From: Owenia fusiformis
Taxonomy: Eukaryota > Annelida > Polychaeta > Sabellida > Oweniidae
Length of the DNA: 64,000 bases
Assembly: GCA_903813345.2 (NCBI GenBank)
Contig: CAIIXF020000004.1
Location: forward strand, 8,936,196-9,000,195
Direction of reading: 5' to 3'
Each line of letters starts with the position of its first letter. The stretch's first letter is position 1. The position numbers and the translations under genes were made by a program. Below, piece after piece: positions 29,001 through 54,190 of this stretch. Below the pieces are notes generated by a model. It made no database searches and was not told the origin of the DNA. It was given only the letters and a program-made list of their open reading frames with translations.

Positions 29001-29051
29001 ATAACACAAAAACAACAACAGGAGCATGGCGTCCATTGTAGAGCATTGCAT
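25356..29051 (-). CDS. Secreted PAN/apple plus fibrinogen C-terminal domain protein, 2 exons, 316 aa
   Basis: The exons are 29051-28748 and 26002-25356 (minus strand). The donor is ACGAG|GTGATT and the acceptor CTTATATTTCAG. Phase 1 matches on both sides and the joined CDS is 317 codons including the stop. Residues 1-23 form a signal peptide with a poly-Leu core. Residues ~24-100 look like a PAN/apple domain (CAILC, C-S-S-Y-N, C-E-I pattern). The rest is a fibrinogen-related domain with WLYLSRRFDGSVDFYR, GEYFLGLDNL, KDNDQDQG (calcium-site region), CATTFHGAGWYNDC and NLFGIY. In the family this domain binds carbohydrate or acetylated ligands in ficolin- and tachylectin-like innate immune lectins; the ligand here is unknown. 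The front of the fibrinogen domain is short: the usual GVY...CDM...GGWTVIQRR start is modified to YCNDGWLYLSRR. A 1.15-kb fold-back element sits in the intron. Confidence 0.85.
26615..27763. mobile_element. TA-flanked fold-back element with ~270-bp arms
   Basis: It starts CCCTCTGTATCAAAAGT and ends ACTTTTTGATACAGAGGG, each flanked by TA (26613-26614 and 27764-27765). The left arm (26615-26893) and right arm (27490-27763) are close inverted copies, including 'caaaaacaccaatgtgactttt'/'aaaagtcacatcggtgttttt'. About 600 bp of unrelated sequence lies between. Non-autonomous, in the intron of the PAN/fibrinogen gene; its transcript would fold into a long hairpin. Confidence 0.82.
27764..28747. other. 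Intron of the PAN/fibrinogen gene, exon-1 side
   Basis: AT-rich intron sequence with no coding signature or clear repeat. Confidence 0.4.
28748..29051 (-). CDS. PAN/fibrinogen gene exon 1 (signal peptide and PAN-like domain)
   Basis: Starts at ATG 29051 (minus); a second in-frame ATG lies five codons on. It encodes the signal peptide ending near AVEC and the PAN/apple-like segment with four further cysteines, ending at FYPKR G in phase 1 before GTGATT. Three N-x-S/T sites are visible (NSTR, NVTQ and, in exon 2, NYTG). Confidence 0.82.
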
Positions 29052-31469
29052 TGGTCCGATAGCTCTTGATAGCTCCCCTCACTCTGTGATCCTTCACTCT
29101 GTCCCCCGTCTGTGCGAATTCAGTGAAAATGCCTTCACTCCGCATATCGTATAACGTACGTCACTTTCTATTGCAATCAAAAGTTAACATCACCCAATCA
29201 AAATCTGCTTCGATGATTCTCTGATATCTGTCGACCAATGATAATCAGAGAACGGTGGAAAAGCAAACAGGGATATGCCATTCATGACTATTTATCGACA
29301 AACTAAAATGCATATGAGCTAAACATTACACGTTTCCTTATGGAAGTAGATTTCATAATTTTTATGAACTGTTTTTTTTAACTTCCTTCACCAGTCTTCA
29401 TTTTAATACAAACAGCTCATAAGAATGCTCGTTATTTGTCATTTTTAAGGACGTTGGTTGCCAACCTCTAACCTAGAGTGGCAAACTGATTAAGTGTCTA
29501 TGGGCAGGCCTGTAGCCAGGGGGCACATGAGGGAGCGGAAGCTATCCCCCCGTGGCCAGAGATGCGTTTTGAGTTTTGAAGACTCAATGCTTATTTATCA
29601 CATTGTCACACAAAACTATCTTTATATTTCAAAAACTTTAAAATATTTCAGGTATAGTCGTTGTCGGAACCATTATTGTCATCCAGCCTCTCTCTTATCA
29701 AGCACTCTCTCTCTCTTATCTAGTATAAATAACATGACGTTATCTGTCAGGACCAATTAATGGATGATGTCGTCTATCTATGCCCAACTGTTCTTGAAAC
29801 TTCAAGAAGAATATTGAAATTATGCACTGTCCCATACGGCAGTAATAAAAATCGGATATGGGCTGACCACATCCAGATTCATTTATTAGTATTTTTCAGT
29901 TGATGTCACGGAACGTATGCACAATTCAAGAGTGAACATGAAACCTTTCTCTTAAAACGTGTAAAAACAAGTCCATTTATTGCTTGTAATTACTAAGAGT
30001 GAGCTTGTTGCAAGACTTCACTTCACCCTGTCAATTCTATTAGTAAATTGGTAACCATTGTTATGAGTCAACATTTCTTCTTCATAACGATAATGTCCTG
30101 CATGTAGCATCTGGGGATTCGGGCTGACGGAAATATACCAGATTTCATAAAATATATAACTTTCAGGTATTAATAATTAATTTCGTCGGAATAACTTCTT
30201 TATATCTCTTTGTTTGTTATCCAATATTAACCAAGTGCATTATAATGCATTACGGGATTTATATTACCGCTCCCCATACAAAGTGATTTTATTCCAAACA
30301 TGTTGAGGAAGCTTATATGTTTGCGTTGGAAATTCATTTTTTACACTGTAATACCCATTTTAGCGTCATGCATAATGTGCCATTTCGTTTAAAACCGATT
30401 TCGTAAATTATCTCATACTATATCTAAAGAATATATAACGATAGGCCATTCAATATGGTTAAATTCAGCACGATTTGGACAGAGTATGTCATCGGGCTCG
30501 ATTGAACACTACCGAATTTGAACTAATATTTGCTAAATGCCGGTCATTGATCTAACAATCGAACAATCGGGCAAATTCATAACCTCACATTGTTGAAAAG
30601 TGTAGCCTACCTCGACGGTAGATCCCTGGGAGTAAATGAGTAATAATATTATTATAATTGACCATCGAGTTAAAACAAATCCATCCACTTGGGAATTCCA
30701 TCTACACAATAACTTAAATGAATATTATAGTCACCTATTACTTATCAGTACCTCATCCATCATCCAAAACATATAATAGATGTATTAATTTTGCTGATTG
30801 TTTAATTAGAAACGGCGGCATGAACTTATTGTCTAGGCCGCTAGGGAAGCATGATTCAAAGCAGCATAATAAATACCAGAAACAACATAGCAAAAATTGT
30901 TTTTGAAAAATCTGCCTCTAGTCAGATCGACTGACAAAACAACCTTTTTTGGGGCTGTCGAGTTGGCCAAGAGGGCTTGAGCGCCGGCACGTTCGAGCTA
31001 GGCGATTGGGCGTCGTAACCACGAGGTTGCGAGTTCGAGACGCGTGTGCTCCTTGTGTTTATTCTTCATTGACATCATTGACATCATTGACATCAGGGTC
31101 AAATTCGCTCCGTAGATTTAGTTAGACCTTGATAATTTATATTCGGAAGATTCAATTCGTTGGACGGCAGAATGAAGCTTACTTTGAATAACAGCAGGAA
31201 TATTTATAATTGATCTCATCTTCAATACTAACTGCTAGTTGAGCTGGACATTGTAACAGAAATCATTGTTCCTATGATGTATTATGGCTCCATATTTTGC
31301 CAATATGATGGTATAGTAAGATGTTTTCCTTTTGCTGTTACGAAATGATATATGTCTTAAGCATCTTCGAAACAGTATGTCACTATCCAAGCGTTTCACA
31401 TGTTACTGAGGCTAGACCATTGATTGTGTTTTTATTCAACATTGTAAATTGTTGTTACTATAGACGTTC
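29052..31469. other. Divergent intergenic region between the PAN/fibrinogen gene and esterase B
   Basis: The start codons of the minus-strand PAN/fibrinogen gene and plus-strand esterase B face away from each other across 2.4 kb, so both promoters should lie here. No promoter motif can be fixed. Apart from the tRNA-like segment at 30951-31053, only non-conserved short frames are seen. A GTAGCCAGGGGG phrase near 29511 looks repeat-derived. Confidence 0.45.
30951..31053 (+). repeat. tRNA-like segment, probable SINE head
   Basis: GAGTTGGCCAAGAGGGC resembles a pol III A box of a class II (Leu/Ser-like) tRNA, and GCGAGTTCGAGACGC, about 60 nt later, resembles a B box. The ends do not form a convincing acceptor stem, so a functional tRNA is unlikely and a tRNA-derived SINE is more likely. 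It is followed by three copies of ATTGACATC (about 31068-31095). Confidence 0.45.
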
Positions 31470-40682
<9,213 letters not shown>

Positions 40683-40857
40683 CACTACAGCACATGGAAT
40701 TTAAGGCATCGTTAATTGAATTTTATGGAGTTTCAGCTTATCAAAACTTTAAAACATGTTGTGCTACAACCGAACACATGTCAAATGAACCTAACTTGTC
40801 CCGTACTATTTATCATTAACAATTAATTTCATAATAACAATTTGTTCAAATAATATT

Positions 40858-42442
40858 CCTCAAAAAAGTTAATTAAGGACCAGTATCATAGGTTTACATG
40901 TTAAACCTCATGTCTGTTTGAACTCTTATTTTTAAAGCCTGAAACGAACGAAAAACTGATAATGTAAATGGATATGTACATTGACTCTATTCTCTTTATT
41001 TCAGAAAATTTTCAATTCAATATCTCCGTTACAATATGTCAAAAATTGATGTCAAATTTGAGGAAAATTAAAGAAAATGGCAGAACACATGTAATCCAAT
41101 GGGAAATGGTTGGGTTGCCAAAGGTCATATGAGAAAATATCCATCAATTCAGTTGCTCTCATTTATTGATCAAGGTGGAATGTAAATAGACAATTGAATT
41201 TGCTAACTTGTCTACAACAAAAAATTGATTTGTTTCTTCAGGTTTTACAAAGTTATGAGTCTCGAAAGTCAAAATAATTTCTCATAAAACCTCTCATTGA
41301 AATAACACAGGAGATCAAAATAGGTTGTCAAAATACGCTGATGCTATATCGGTAATTCTCACAAAGTAAGCTTTACAAAAAGCATGCACGAAGTAAAACA
41401 ATTCAATGGTCTACTCAGAAATTATTTTAGATAAAAGTTTAACCGAATACATATTATATACCATTTCCCATTGGTAAACATGGGTTCTGCAATTTTTTTA
41501 AAAATTCCTCAACTTTGACATCAATTTTTTACCTATTATAATAAAGAGATTAAATTGAAAAGGAGCACGTAGGTTATCGCAAACAATTTCAAACGATTCT
41601 AACTTGAATTATGAATATTTTTTGATCATGAACATGGGTGTTTCTTTTAGATCCATTCATTATCTTCAAGAAAAGTATATATAAAAATAATTTAGTTAAT
41701 CAGACCTAAGTGATATTGAAGGGGCAATGGACCAATCAACATACTTTTTCAAAAATGTTGACCTAATTTTCACCGAAAATGCAACCTATAATATTATTGT
41801 TGAATGCATAATTAGAATGTGCTTTGAGACATGTTTGATTTTCTAAAAGGAAAATTTGATTGCTCCAGGGACTTTAAAGATATTCAATTTGGATGACCAA
41901 AATGAACTGAAACCAATGGATAGCATGATATTTTTCAATGGAGAAATAACATGGGGAACACTTATCTTAATGCAATTAAGTTTTTCTTTCAAGAACTATT
42001 TGATACATCAAAATAAAGAATAGTAATGCATTAAACATTGTAAAAAATGATTGCATTTTTGGTGAAAATGGGGTCAACATCTTCAAAATGGGGTCAAAAA
42101 GTGTGTTGATGGGTTAATTGCTAGTTAAATATCTCCGAGTTTGTTTGAATTTATTATTACTGTGCATAATTTTCTTTGAGATAATGAATTGATCTAAAAG
42201 ATAAACTTGTCTTCATTGTCAGAAAATAGTCATAATCCAAGATATAACCTTCCGAAATTGTTTGGGATAACCCACGTGCTCCTTTTCTGAAATATAGAGA
42301 ATAGAGTCTAGGTACATATCCATTTACATTATCAGTTTTCCTTTGGTTTTGGGCTTAGAAAATAAAGTGTAAAAATACATAAGGTTTAACATGTAAACCT
42401 ATGAGGAAAAATACTGATACTGGTCCTTTAACTTTTTTGAGG
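40858..42442. mobile_element. Fold-back element between the convergent esterases B and C
   Basis: The ends CCTCAAAAAAGTTAA and TTAAACTTTTTTGAGG-like are inverted, and the homology continues inward (ACCAGTATCATAGGTTTACA against its complement; 'gactctattctctttatttc' against 'gaaatatagagaatagagtc'). A second inner inverted pair lies at about 41030-41110 and 41458-41535, so the structure is a nested palindrome. No transposase and no confident target duplication. Confidence 0.65.
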
Positions 42443-44036
42443 AGTATATAATGGTTTGATAATTTGCTGTTATGTATTCCCAAATGAAAATTTGGCAACA
42501 AGAGTTACGAGTTAAGTATTTTGTGCTTACGATAGTACGTCCATTTTCAAAGAATCTATTGATCGTTTTTTTTTATTTCTTATAACTACAAATACTTATA
42601 AATCTCTGCAAGTGCCGGAAGTGTATCTATTTTGTGCTAATATTGTGGATATTTTGTACAGTTGGGTTTTTCAATGTAAGTGAGGTTGTGGCCAAATAAT
42701 TGAACTTTAATTTTGCGAGCAGGTCAACTCTGATACTTTCAAGAATTATTTATCATATTGAACAGTGAATCGTTTAGACCATTTATTTTGTACACAATTT
42801 TGTTTTAATGCAACTATTTTTTCTATCACATGCATTTTAATTGACTAAAGAGATCATTACTAGTTCTGGTGCTGATAAGGTTAGAAGCCAATGGACCACT
42901 GCAAAAGTAATTTAAAATTATTTTATAAGAATGTCAGTGTCAATTGAAGACATTGATATTGGTTGTTAATTATCATTTTCCATGATTATTACATAATGAC
43001 ATCTACATTGATGTAACACAAGAGATTTACAGCAGCTGCATTAGCATTGAGTAAAATTATGTAAAAGGGTTCATACTATGGAACATGTATAAGCAGTAAA
43101 TGGTATATTGTAATCATGGCAGTAGTCTGTCATATTAAGATACTCAAATCCCTATTCATGACATTTTAAGATCCCTACTTCACATCAGTTTGTCAGATAT
43201 TTATACCAATGTTTTTAATTCTTTTGTATACTTTCTACTTAATATATAGCTTCTTTTGTTTAAACCAGTTTCCAGCTTATCATGTCATGCTAGTTTTCTT
43301 ACTATTTTCCCAAAACTTTTGCAGTTATATAGTGCCAGGGGTTCTTAGCAATACTATAATGAAAGACATGGCGACTGTCCATAGGACATTTCGATAAAGT
43401 TGTCCTGAACTGAGTTTGTTACATCTTACTCAATTTGGGTTGATGAACTATTCATGAATCTCTCTTTTTAATCGTATCGATTCCAAAATCTCAGTTGTTC
43501 TCAATTTAAATGACTTCTCAATCACAAATCAAATTCAGTATTTAGTTTGAATGAAATGAACAAGTTTTTTTCTTTGTTGTATTTTAAATCATTGTATATA
43601 TGTACAGGGCATTGACATACATCCATACATTCAATTGCAGAGGCATTCCATACTTACTGCGGTTCGTTGTACATGATACTGATATACAAGTAAAACATGA
43701 TTTCAAAAAACGTACTCATTTTCTTAGCCTTAAAAGTGTTTTTTAAGCTTTCGAGATTTTCACATTCATATATTGCTAGAGCAGATAAATGAATTGTTAT
43801 CAGAATTTAAAATATACCACAAAAGTTTGAAATGTAATATTTATTTCGTAAATTGAGTGAAGCGTGAATTGGGACCCGGGTGGATACAACGTGTATCCAT
43901 TCGGTTGCGGTCCTTGCGATCGCTTCCTTGATACACTAAATACCCCCACCCGTTATGTATTCAGAACATTAGTTTCTACATGTTAGTTAATGAGTAAATC
44001 ATAGCACTTTTTAGATCTTAATTTGTCTCCTTCAAG
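42443..44036. other. 3' flank of esterase C, no gene seen
   Basis: No coding signature. On the minus strand an AATAAA hexamer lies at 43845-43840, about 190 nt after the esterase C stop, and could be its polyadenylation signal, though such hexamers are frequent in AT-rich sequence. Confidence 0.4.
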
Positions 44037-48053
<4,017 letters not shown>

Positions 48054-48499
48054 TTTATTAAAGTGAATGCGTTGTTTATAATGTTAAAATCTCTCCTGCA
48101 CACCCGATCTATCTTTTTTATTTAGGTGTCAAAATGCATTATACCAACAAAAGATTGATGATATGCCTTACCCCATTTTAAATTTTGGACAGAAGTATTC
48201 AATAGAAATGTGACATGAACTTTGACTATGTTTATATAAAAAGTATTTTGCAGGTCGAGTGATGATCGATGTATTCATTACGATTAAATAAATACGGGAA
48301 CTTCTCGACTATAAAAACGATTTATACGCAAGGATGCAAACCGCCCCATTCTATTATCATTTAAAAAGTGCGTGATATTACAATGTCTTAAGAACTGATT
48401 GAAATAAATAGCGAGAATAAAGGGTTACCCGGGGGTATACCCCATTCTGATACTCATAGCATCGTTCTGTTTCACCTGAAACATCTCGGGGCTGAGAAG

Positions 48500-49262
48500 A
48501 TTTGAGATGTCATGGTTTATCATGATGAGTATAAACAGATAAACTATTTCGAAAGGTAACATGCTGTCACAAAGATTGATGACTGAAACGTCTGCTATTG
48601 AAATATTTGCCTCTATGAAAAATTGCATTCGATTAAGCGAAATAGATCAAGGTTTGACCTGGTATGAAAAAAATGATAGATGCTATTTTTTTTTTCTTTG
48701 TAAACACTTGTGATCGCGAAACAGTGAATATGGTATTTAAAACGAGACATTAAAGAAAACATTCAGTTTGAACCTTTCATTTAATATTTTATATCTAAAG
48801 TTGATAACTACATATTTTATTACAACCTTGCAATCCCTCTTTCAAGGGTTTAAGTGCTAGTTTAGAAGGCTTATGTTTTACAACATATACATTTGAGATG
48901 TCATGGTTTATCATGATGAGTATAAACAGATAAACTATTTCAAAGGTAACATGCTGTCACAAAGATTGATGACTGACAACGTCTGCTATTGAAATATTTG
49001 CTTCGATGAAAAATTGCATTCGATTAAGCGAAATAGATCAAGGTTTGACCTGGTATAAAAAATTGATAGATGCTATATTTTTTTCTTGTGATCGCGAAAC
49101 AGTGAATGTGGTATTTAAAACGAGACATTAAAGAAAACATTCAGTTTGAACCTTTCATTTAATCTTTTATATCTAAAGTTGATAACTACATATTTTATTA
49201 CAACCTTGCAAGCCCTGTTTTAAGGGTATAAGTACTAGTTTAGAGGGCTTATGTTTTACTAC
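48500..49262. repeat. ~389-bp tandem duplication upstream of esterase C
   Basis: Copy 1 is 48500-48888 and copy 2 is 48889-49262; both start GAGATGTCATGGTTTATCAT and end in a 'ggcttatgttttac' phrase. They differ by small indels (for example in the poly-T near 48690 and 49080). No coding signature; a short minus-strand frame at 48425-48628 covers part of copy 1 only. Confidence 0.85.
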
Positions 49263-51504
49263 ATCGACCTTGCAAAAGGTGGAGCCATTGTGGCGGGCCA
49301 TAGTTGTCAATGACAATGTCAATGACAACTTGTCATTGTCTGCCCGTGTCCAAGGCAAATAGTGAGTTTGTACTTAGTTTTCAATAGGTGGCGCTAAAAC
49401 TAATAACATTATTTCACTCAGGCCTTTTGTCCTTGGTCCAAGATTGTACTGTGTTGCCCTTTTAAATGTGGTTTATGATATACTGACTAAAATCCTACCG
49501 TGGTGGAAAATGAGAGCACTGGGTGCATAATAAGTGTTTCGATAGCAGGAATCAATTATCCTAATTATTATCTGAATCAATTTAATTGTTTGGGGCTTGG
49601 AATTTCCATCTGGACGTAAGATAATATTGAAACACAGAAAATTACGATATAACCTTTGGTGGCTACGAAAAGTCAATATCAATATTATGTTGCCTACCTG
49701 TTGATGATTGGGAAATAATAAAAAACAAAACATTGGATAATCGATGTGATCGTTATAAATCTGTATTTATTCCATAATGGTGAAATCCCCTGCAACCTGA
49801 TTGGTCTCTGTGACTTGAATGTATTCTATATTTACACGCACTCAACTTAGTTTGGGATTCAGAACGAAAATGACGTCACCGTTGGGAAGCGGTTCTGAAT
49901 CCCGACGCCCCAGATTTCCATCGAGGCCAGACTGATACTGAATTACCTTCTCCTAAGGCCACTGTATCGTGGCCTCCGTCCAAACGGATAAAGTCCTGCA
50001 TGTCTAACTGGTCGTGTCGTAATCATAAAATATGAAATCATATGTCCGCCATTTTCCACATTACAATTTGAATTGCGAGTTTTGGTCTTATTACCTCACC
50101 AAACATTCCAAAACACACATGAAGTGATCAGTGTATTAGTTCACATCTTTTGGATCGGTCTCTAAGAATTTACAGCCAGTTACTAATGTCAGACATTAAC
50201 GACATTTCGTCCAGTTTTTGAAAATCGCCATTTTTCTTAATGATTAATTTATCTGGCGATTTTTAAAATATTCAATACATTTATGACACGGTAGTCAGCT
50301 TTTTTCAAATGGAATTCACAGTATTCCAGATGAAATTACCTCTAGCCAAGTACTGGCTAGAGACTCGAGTAAATACTGAAAACATCAATATAGCGAAAAG
50401 TTAACGCCGACGAGCGCTAATCTTTGCATTTTGCTATAAATCGGGCTATAAATAACTGATTTAAATATCAGGAAATTAATTTGTGATCATGGCAATTAAT
50501 AATTTTAGGATAAAAATACGCTAATTCGTGAATGTAATATAACAATTTGAAACACGCACATTATTATCATGAAATCAATATGCCAGACGAAGAGTTGAAA
50601 AAAGATTCGCTACACTTCAGCTTCTGAAATTAAAAATTTCTACAACGTAGCCTACTAAGGGTCACTAGCAAGTGGTACAAATATGGCAGAGTTCGGTTAC
50701 ATATCATTTGAGTATTGACATTTGAAAAATTCGAAGATGCACGTCAAAAATCCAATGTCAGAGCTACACAATAAGACCTTTGTGACGTTTATATCAGCTA
50801 TCGGGGTAATCGGACACACCTTGCCGAGCTATGTGTGTACACAGTGTATATTATATAATATCGCACCGGGCTTTACAATAATATGTTGTAATTGGTAGCG
50901 TTTTCAATAGTGCTGGGATACAGTAATAACTGATGGTTGTATCGAAAACCATAATTTAAAGATACTGGATATTATTATTTCCATTCCGTGATACTCGTTC
51001 TCTCATTGGTCAATTAGATACCATGTGACTAAAAATATATAGAGGTATTCCTTGTCTCCCTGCTTAGAAAACGTGTGAAGAGTGTATTCACTAAAAATGA
51101 CGCCATTTTAATTGAATAAATAGTGGTATTCACTAAAAATGACGTCACATCACTGAATTCCCGGGAATTTAGTAAAAAGTATTTTCATCCGATATGACAG
51201 ACGGTGAAGCTGTTTCACAAAGTCGTCCCAAGAAAAGGTTCAATACTGTATAACAAACGCGGGATAAAGATTTTACAAATGTATTCAAAATGTCAACTAA
51301 TGGAAGCACAAAGACTACGAATCTAATTTATATATATTATGGTGTGACATCGTGAATTATAACAGAATATTGGCAAACGTTTGGAAATACGTTGAAACTA
51401 AACGTCTATTAATCTTATTCTACTTATCTTATTGTTCATAACAATATTGTGTACTTGTAACTTTGATATTGTGTGTTGCTTTAATAAGAAATAATAAAAT
51501 AAAT
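49263..51504. other. Intergenic region, no gene seen
   Basis: About 2.2 kb without recognisable coding sequence. A small palindrome (GTTGTCAATGACAATGTCAA near 49306) and a duplicated TATTCACTAAAAATGACG phrase (51086 and 51127) are the only structures noticed. Confidence 0.4.
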
Positions 51505-51568
51505 ATTGAATTCTGTGATCGTTGAATATATTCGGGCTGCGGTAAATACACCTTCAGAAATATATACC

Positions 51569-51700
51569 AAATATTCCATTTTATTCAGGTGAATACATGT
51601 TCATCTTTCCCTCAGTATATTTCCCGCAGCCTGAATGGCAAGGGAAATATACCTGAGGGAGAGATGAACATGTATTCACCGAAAATAAAATAGAATATTT
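51569..51700. repeat. Hairpin with ~57-bp arms
   Basis: The left arm 51569-51625 and right arm 51642-51700 are near-perfect inverse copies (GTGAATACATGTTCATC against GATGAACATGTATTCAC) with a 16-bp loop. Confidence 0.8.
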
Positions 51701-52081
51701 GATTTATTATATCATTTGAATCTTCTACAAATTAAGTGTATTTCTTTTAACCATTTAATGCATAGATACAATACATGAGCTCATCAGAATAACCACTCTA
51801 ACTACAGCCACTCTTAGATGCAAGATATTGCCATCTTTCATCCTCAAAAGTCACACGTGCAAGATGACTTGTGACATCACTGGTTTATAAACATCAAGAA
51901 CATGGCAACGGATGCACAATTGCTATGAGTACCCATGTTCATACTGCAAATATAAGCTGTGACGTCATAACAATGAAGTTTTGTTGCCGTGCGTATCCAA
52001 GTATTTTCTACAATATTATTGTGACGTCATAACAAAAACATAACTTTCTACCGTGGTATATACTCCGTGGTATACTTAGAG

Positions 52082-52193
52082 GTTATGTCATTATGACGTG
52101 AAATATGCCTGAGTTCTCCCAATATAGGCCGACCTTGGGAGGCTCTATATTTGGGCAAGAACGAAGGCATATTTCACGTCATAGTGACATAAC
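52082..52193. repeat. Hairpin with ~47-bp arms
   Basis: GTTATGTCATTATGACGTGA at 52082 pairs with TCACGTCATAGTGACATAAC ending at 52193; the loop is about 17 bp. Confidence 0.8.
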
Positions 52194-52462
52194 TGATGTA
52201 TTACATGCCTTTGTTCCCATGGTTACTTTGTATCAATGACGTGACGTCATGATATTATCATGGTTATTAAATAAATCTAATATCAAAACGAGGTAAGCGG
52301 GCTATATCGGGGTAATCGGGCAATATCGGTGGATATAGCTCGCTAACTTTCCCATTGACTTCCATACAAATGCTTCGCTAGGTATGTAATACACCCTAAT
52401 ATTTTTAATCATTTGATCGGTTCTTATCCAATGAGAAAACGAGAACCATTTCAATGATATAA

Positions 52463-52931
52463 GGTATGAGTACCGTAATCCAACACCAAATACGAAAATT
52501 CATAACAATACTTTGCACATATGGCGTTCGTGACCAACTATAAAACGCTTACCCCCCATAGTGTTATATATCAAAATGTACCTGTTCATATAGGGGTTCG
52601 ATTGATCGACATCAAATTATAGGGAGTCAGGTTACTTTTTGAGATATCAGCGTCCATTTATTGTGACTCGCGTTTGCTACCACTTCCTCAATTCTGATAT
52701 GATGGGCAAACGCGTAATAAACATGCTCACGTCGGAACTATTTTTGACCTACATCGCTATTTTCGTAATTCAAATGAAAGTTGAACTCCTCCTCTTTATT
52801 TTGATACCAAATAGTGGCATACTAGGTACCCTAGAAGCCAACTATGGCGTTATTTAGAACAAAACCACAAGTTTTTAAATGGACTATATAGGGGTCATAC
52901 CTTTTTGCGGATGGATATGGAACCTCATACC
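52463..52931. repeat. 469-bp unit, left copy
   Basis: GGTATGAGTACC to GGAACCTCATACC; ATAA before, TTAA after. The 72-codon frame inside is identical in both copies only because the DNA is. Confidence 0.85.
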
Positions 52932-53721
52932 TTAATGTGTTATGACATCACACTGATTTTTGTCTCTGCAACTTTTTTTGGCAGAAAATATCATTTCTAG
53001 TTCAAAAATGCATAAAAACGTCGGAACTGGCTGAATATGTGAAAAATTTATCCATTTAGGCTAGAAAGGGTTAATTTGCCCTACCCCAAATACGTCTAAA
53101 TATGCTGGTCTAACTTTGCCACTGTGACGTCACAAATCTAACCTGACTATCTCTGAGTTTATTGAAGAAAATGATACGTCTGACAAACAGCTTTCATTCC
53201 CTATATGGCACACCTTCTACTAAGAGTTGCATCATTGACTAAATCTAAGACAAGGGCCTGTGTCCCGAGGATTTTGACTGAAATTTGGCCATTTTCGCCC
53301 AAATCTAACTAAATTGCAGTTTCCCTCACACCTGTATTTTGAAATAAATATTGCTACAATGTAGCAATTTGAAAATCACACATGCTTACTGTTTCTGTCG
53401 ACCTGACACGTGTATCTAGCCTGTAAAAATGAAAAATCGCTACATTGTAGCAATTTCACTGAGATATGGGCCCTGAAAATCATGTAATTTTAGCAAAAAA
53501 TGAAGAAATAACCTGCAATTTTGACGGAATTTCAGAGGGCTTTCTTTCATTCCAGACCCTCCACGGGCCTCTTATGACCATTCTTATACTCACAGAATGG
53601 TTGAAAGTGATTTCAAATCATTGTTTGCCCTACGCAGAACGAAAAAATCGATTCTGTTCTCAAAATCTGCTAGAATATTGGTCTCTGGCCAACTAGCAGA
53701 CAATTTTAGGCCTCATATTAA

Positions 53722-54190
53722 GGTATGAGTACCGTAATCCAACACCAAATACGAAAATTCATAACAATACTTTGCACATATGGCGTTCGTGACCAACTAT
53801 AAAACGCTTACCCCCCATAGTGTTATATATCAAAATGTACCTGTTCATATAGGGGTTCGATTGATCGACATCAAATTATAGGGAGTCAGGTTACTTTTTG
53901 AGATATCAGCGTCCATTTATTGTGACTCGCGTTTGCTACCACTTCCTCAATTCTGATATGATGGGCAAACGCGTAATAAACATGCTCACGTCGGAACTAT
54001 TTTTGACCTACATCGCTATTTTCGTAATTCAAATGAAAGTTGAACTCCTCCTCTTTATTTTGATACCAAATAGTGGCATACTAGGTACCCTAGAAGCCAA
54101 CTATGGCGTTATTTAGAACAAAACCACAAGTTTTTAAATGGACTATATAGGGGTCATACCTTTTGGCGGATGGATATGGAACCTCATACC
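53722..54190. repeat. 469-bp unit, right copy
   Basis: Near-identical to the left copy (a T/G difference in CCTTTTTGCGG versus CCTTTTGGCGG); TTAA before, ATAA after. Confidence 0.85.

Larger units (their letters stand above)
52463..54190. mobile_element. Composite or LTR-like element: two 469-bp direct repeats around 790 bp
   Basis: Both 469-bp units (52463-52931 and 53722-54190) run GGTATGAG...CTCATACC, so each has short terminal inverted repeats. They appear to differ at only one base. The composite is flanked outside by ATAA on both sides, while both inner junctions are TTAA. The interior has no RT or transposase. It could be two piggyBac-like MITEs acting as a composite, or an LTR-like miniature element. 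Confidence 0.7.

Noticed and set aside
30951-31053. Functional tRNA gene
   Set aside because: Box-like motifs are present, but the ends do not pair as an acceptor stem and no clean anticodon arm is seen.
43209-43397. 62-codon hydrophobic plus-strand frame
   Set aside because: AT-rich sequence with F/L/I-rich translation, no splice context and no family.
52639-54116. Two identical 72-codon frames (52639-52857, 53898-54116)
   Set aside because: Identity follows from the near-identical 469-bp repeats; the frames start at TTG and have no family signature.
52463-54190. Classical LTR retrotransposon
   Set aside because: The repeats do not begin TG and end CA, there is no primer-binding site or coding interior, and each unit has its own terminal inverted repeats.
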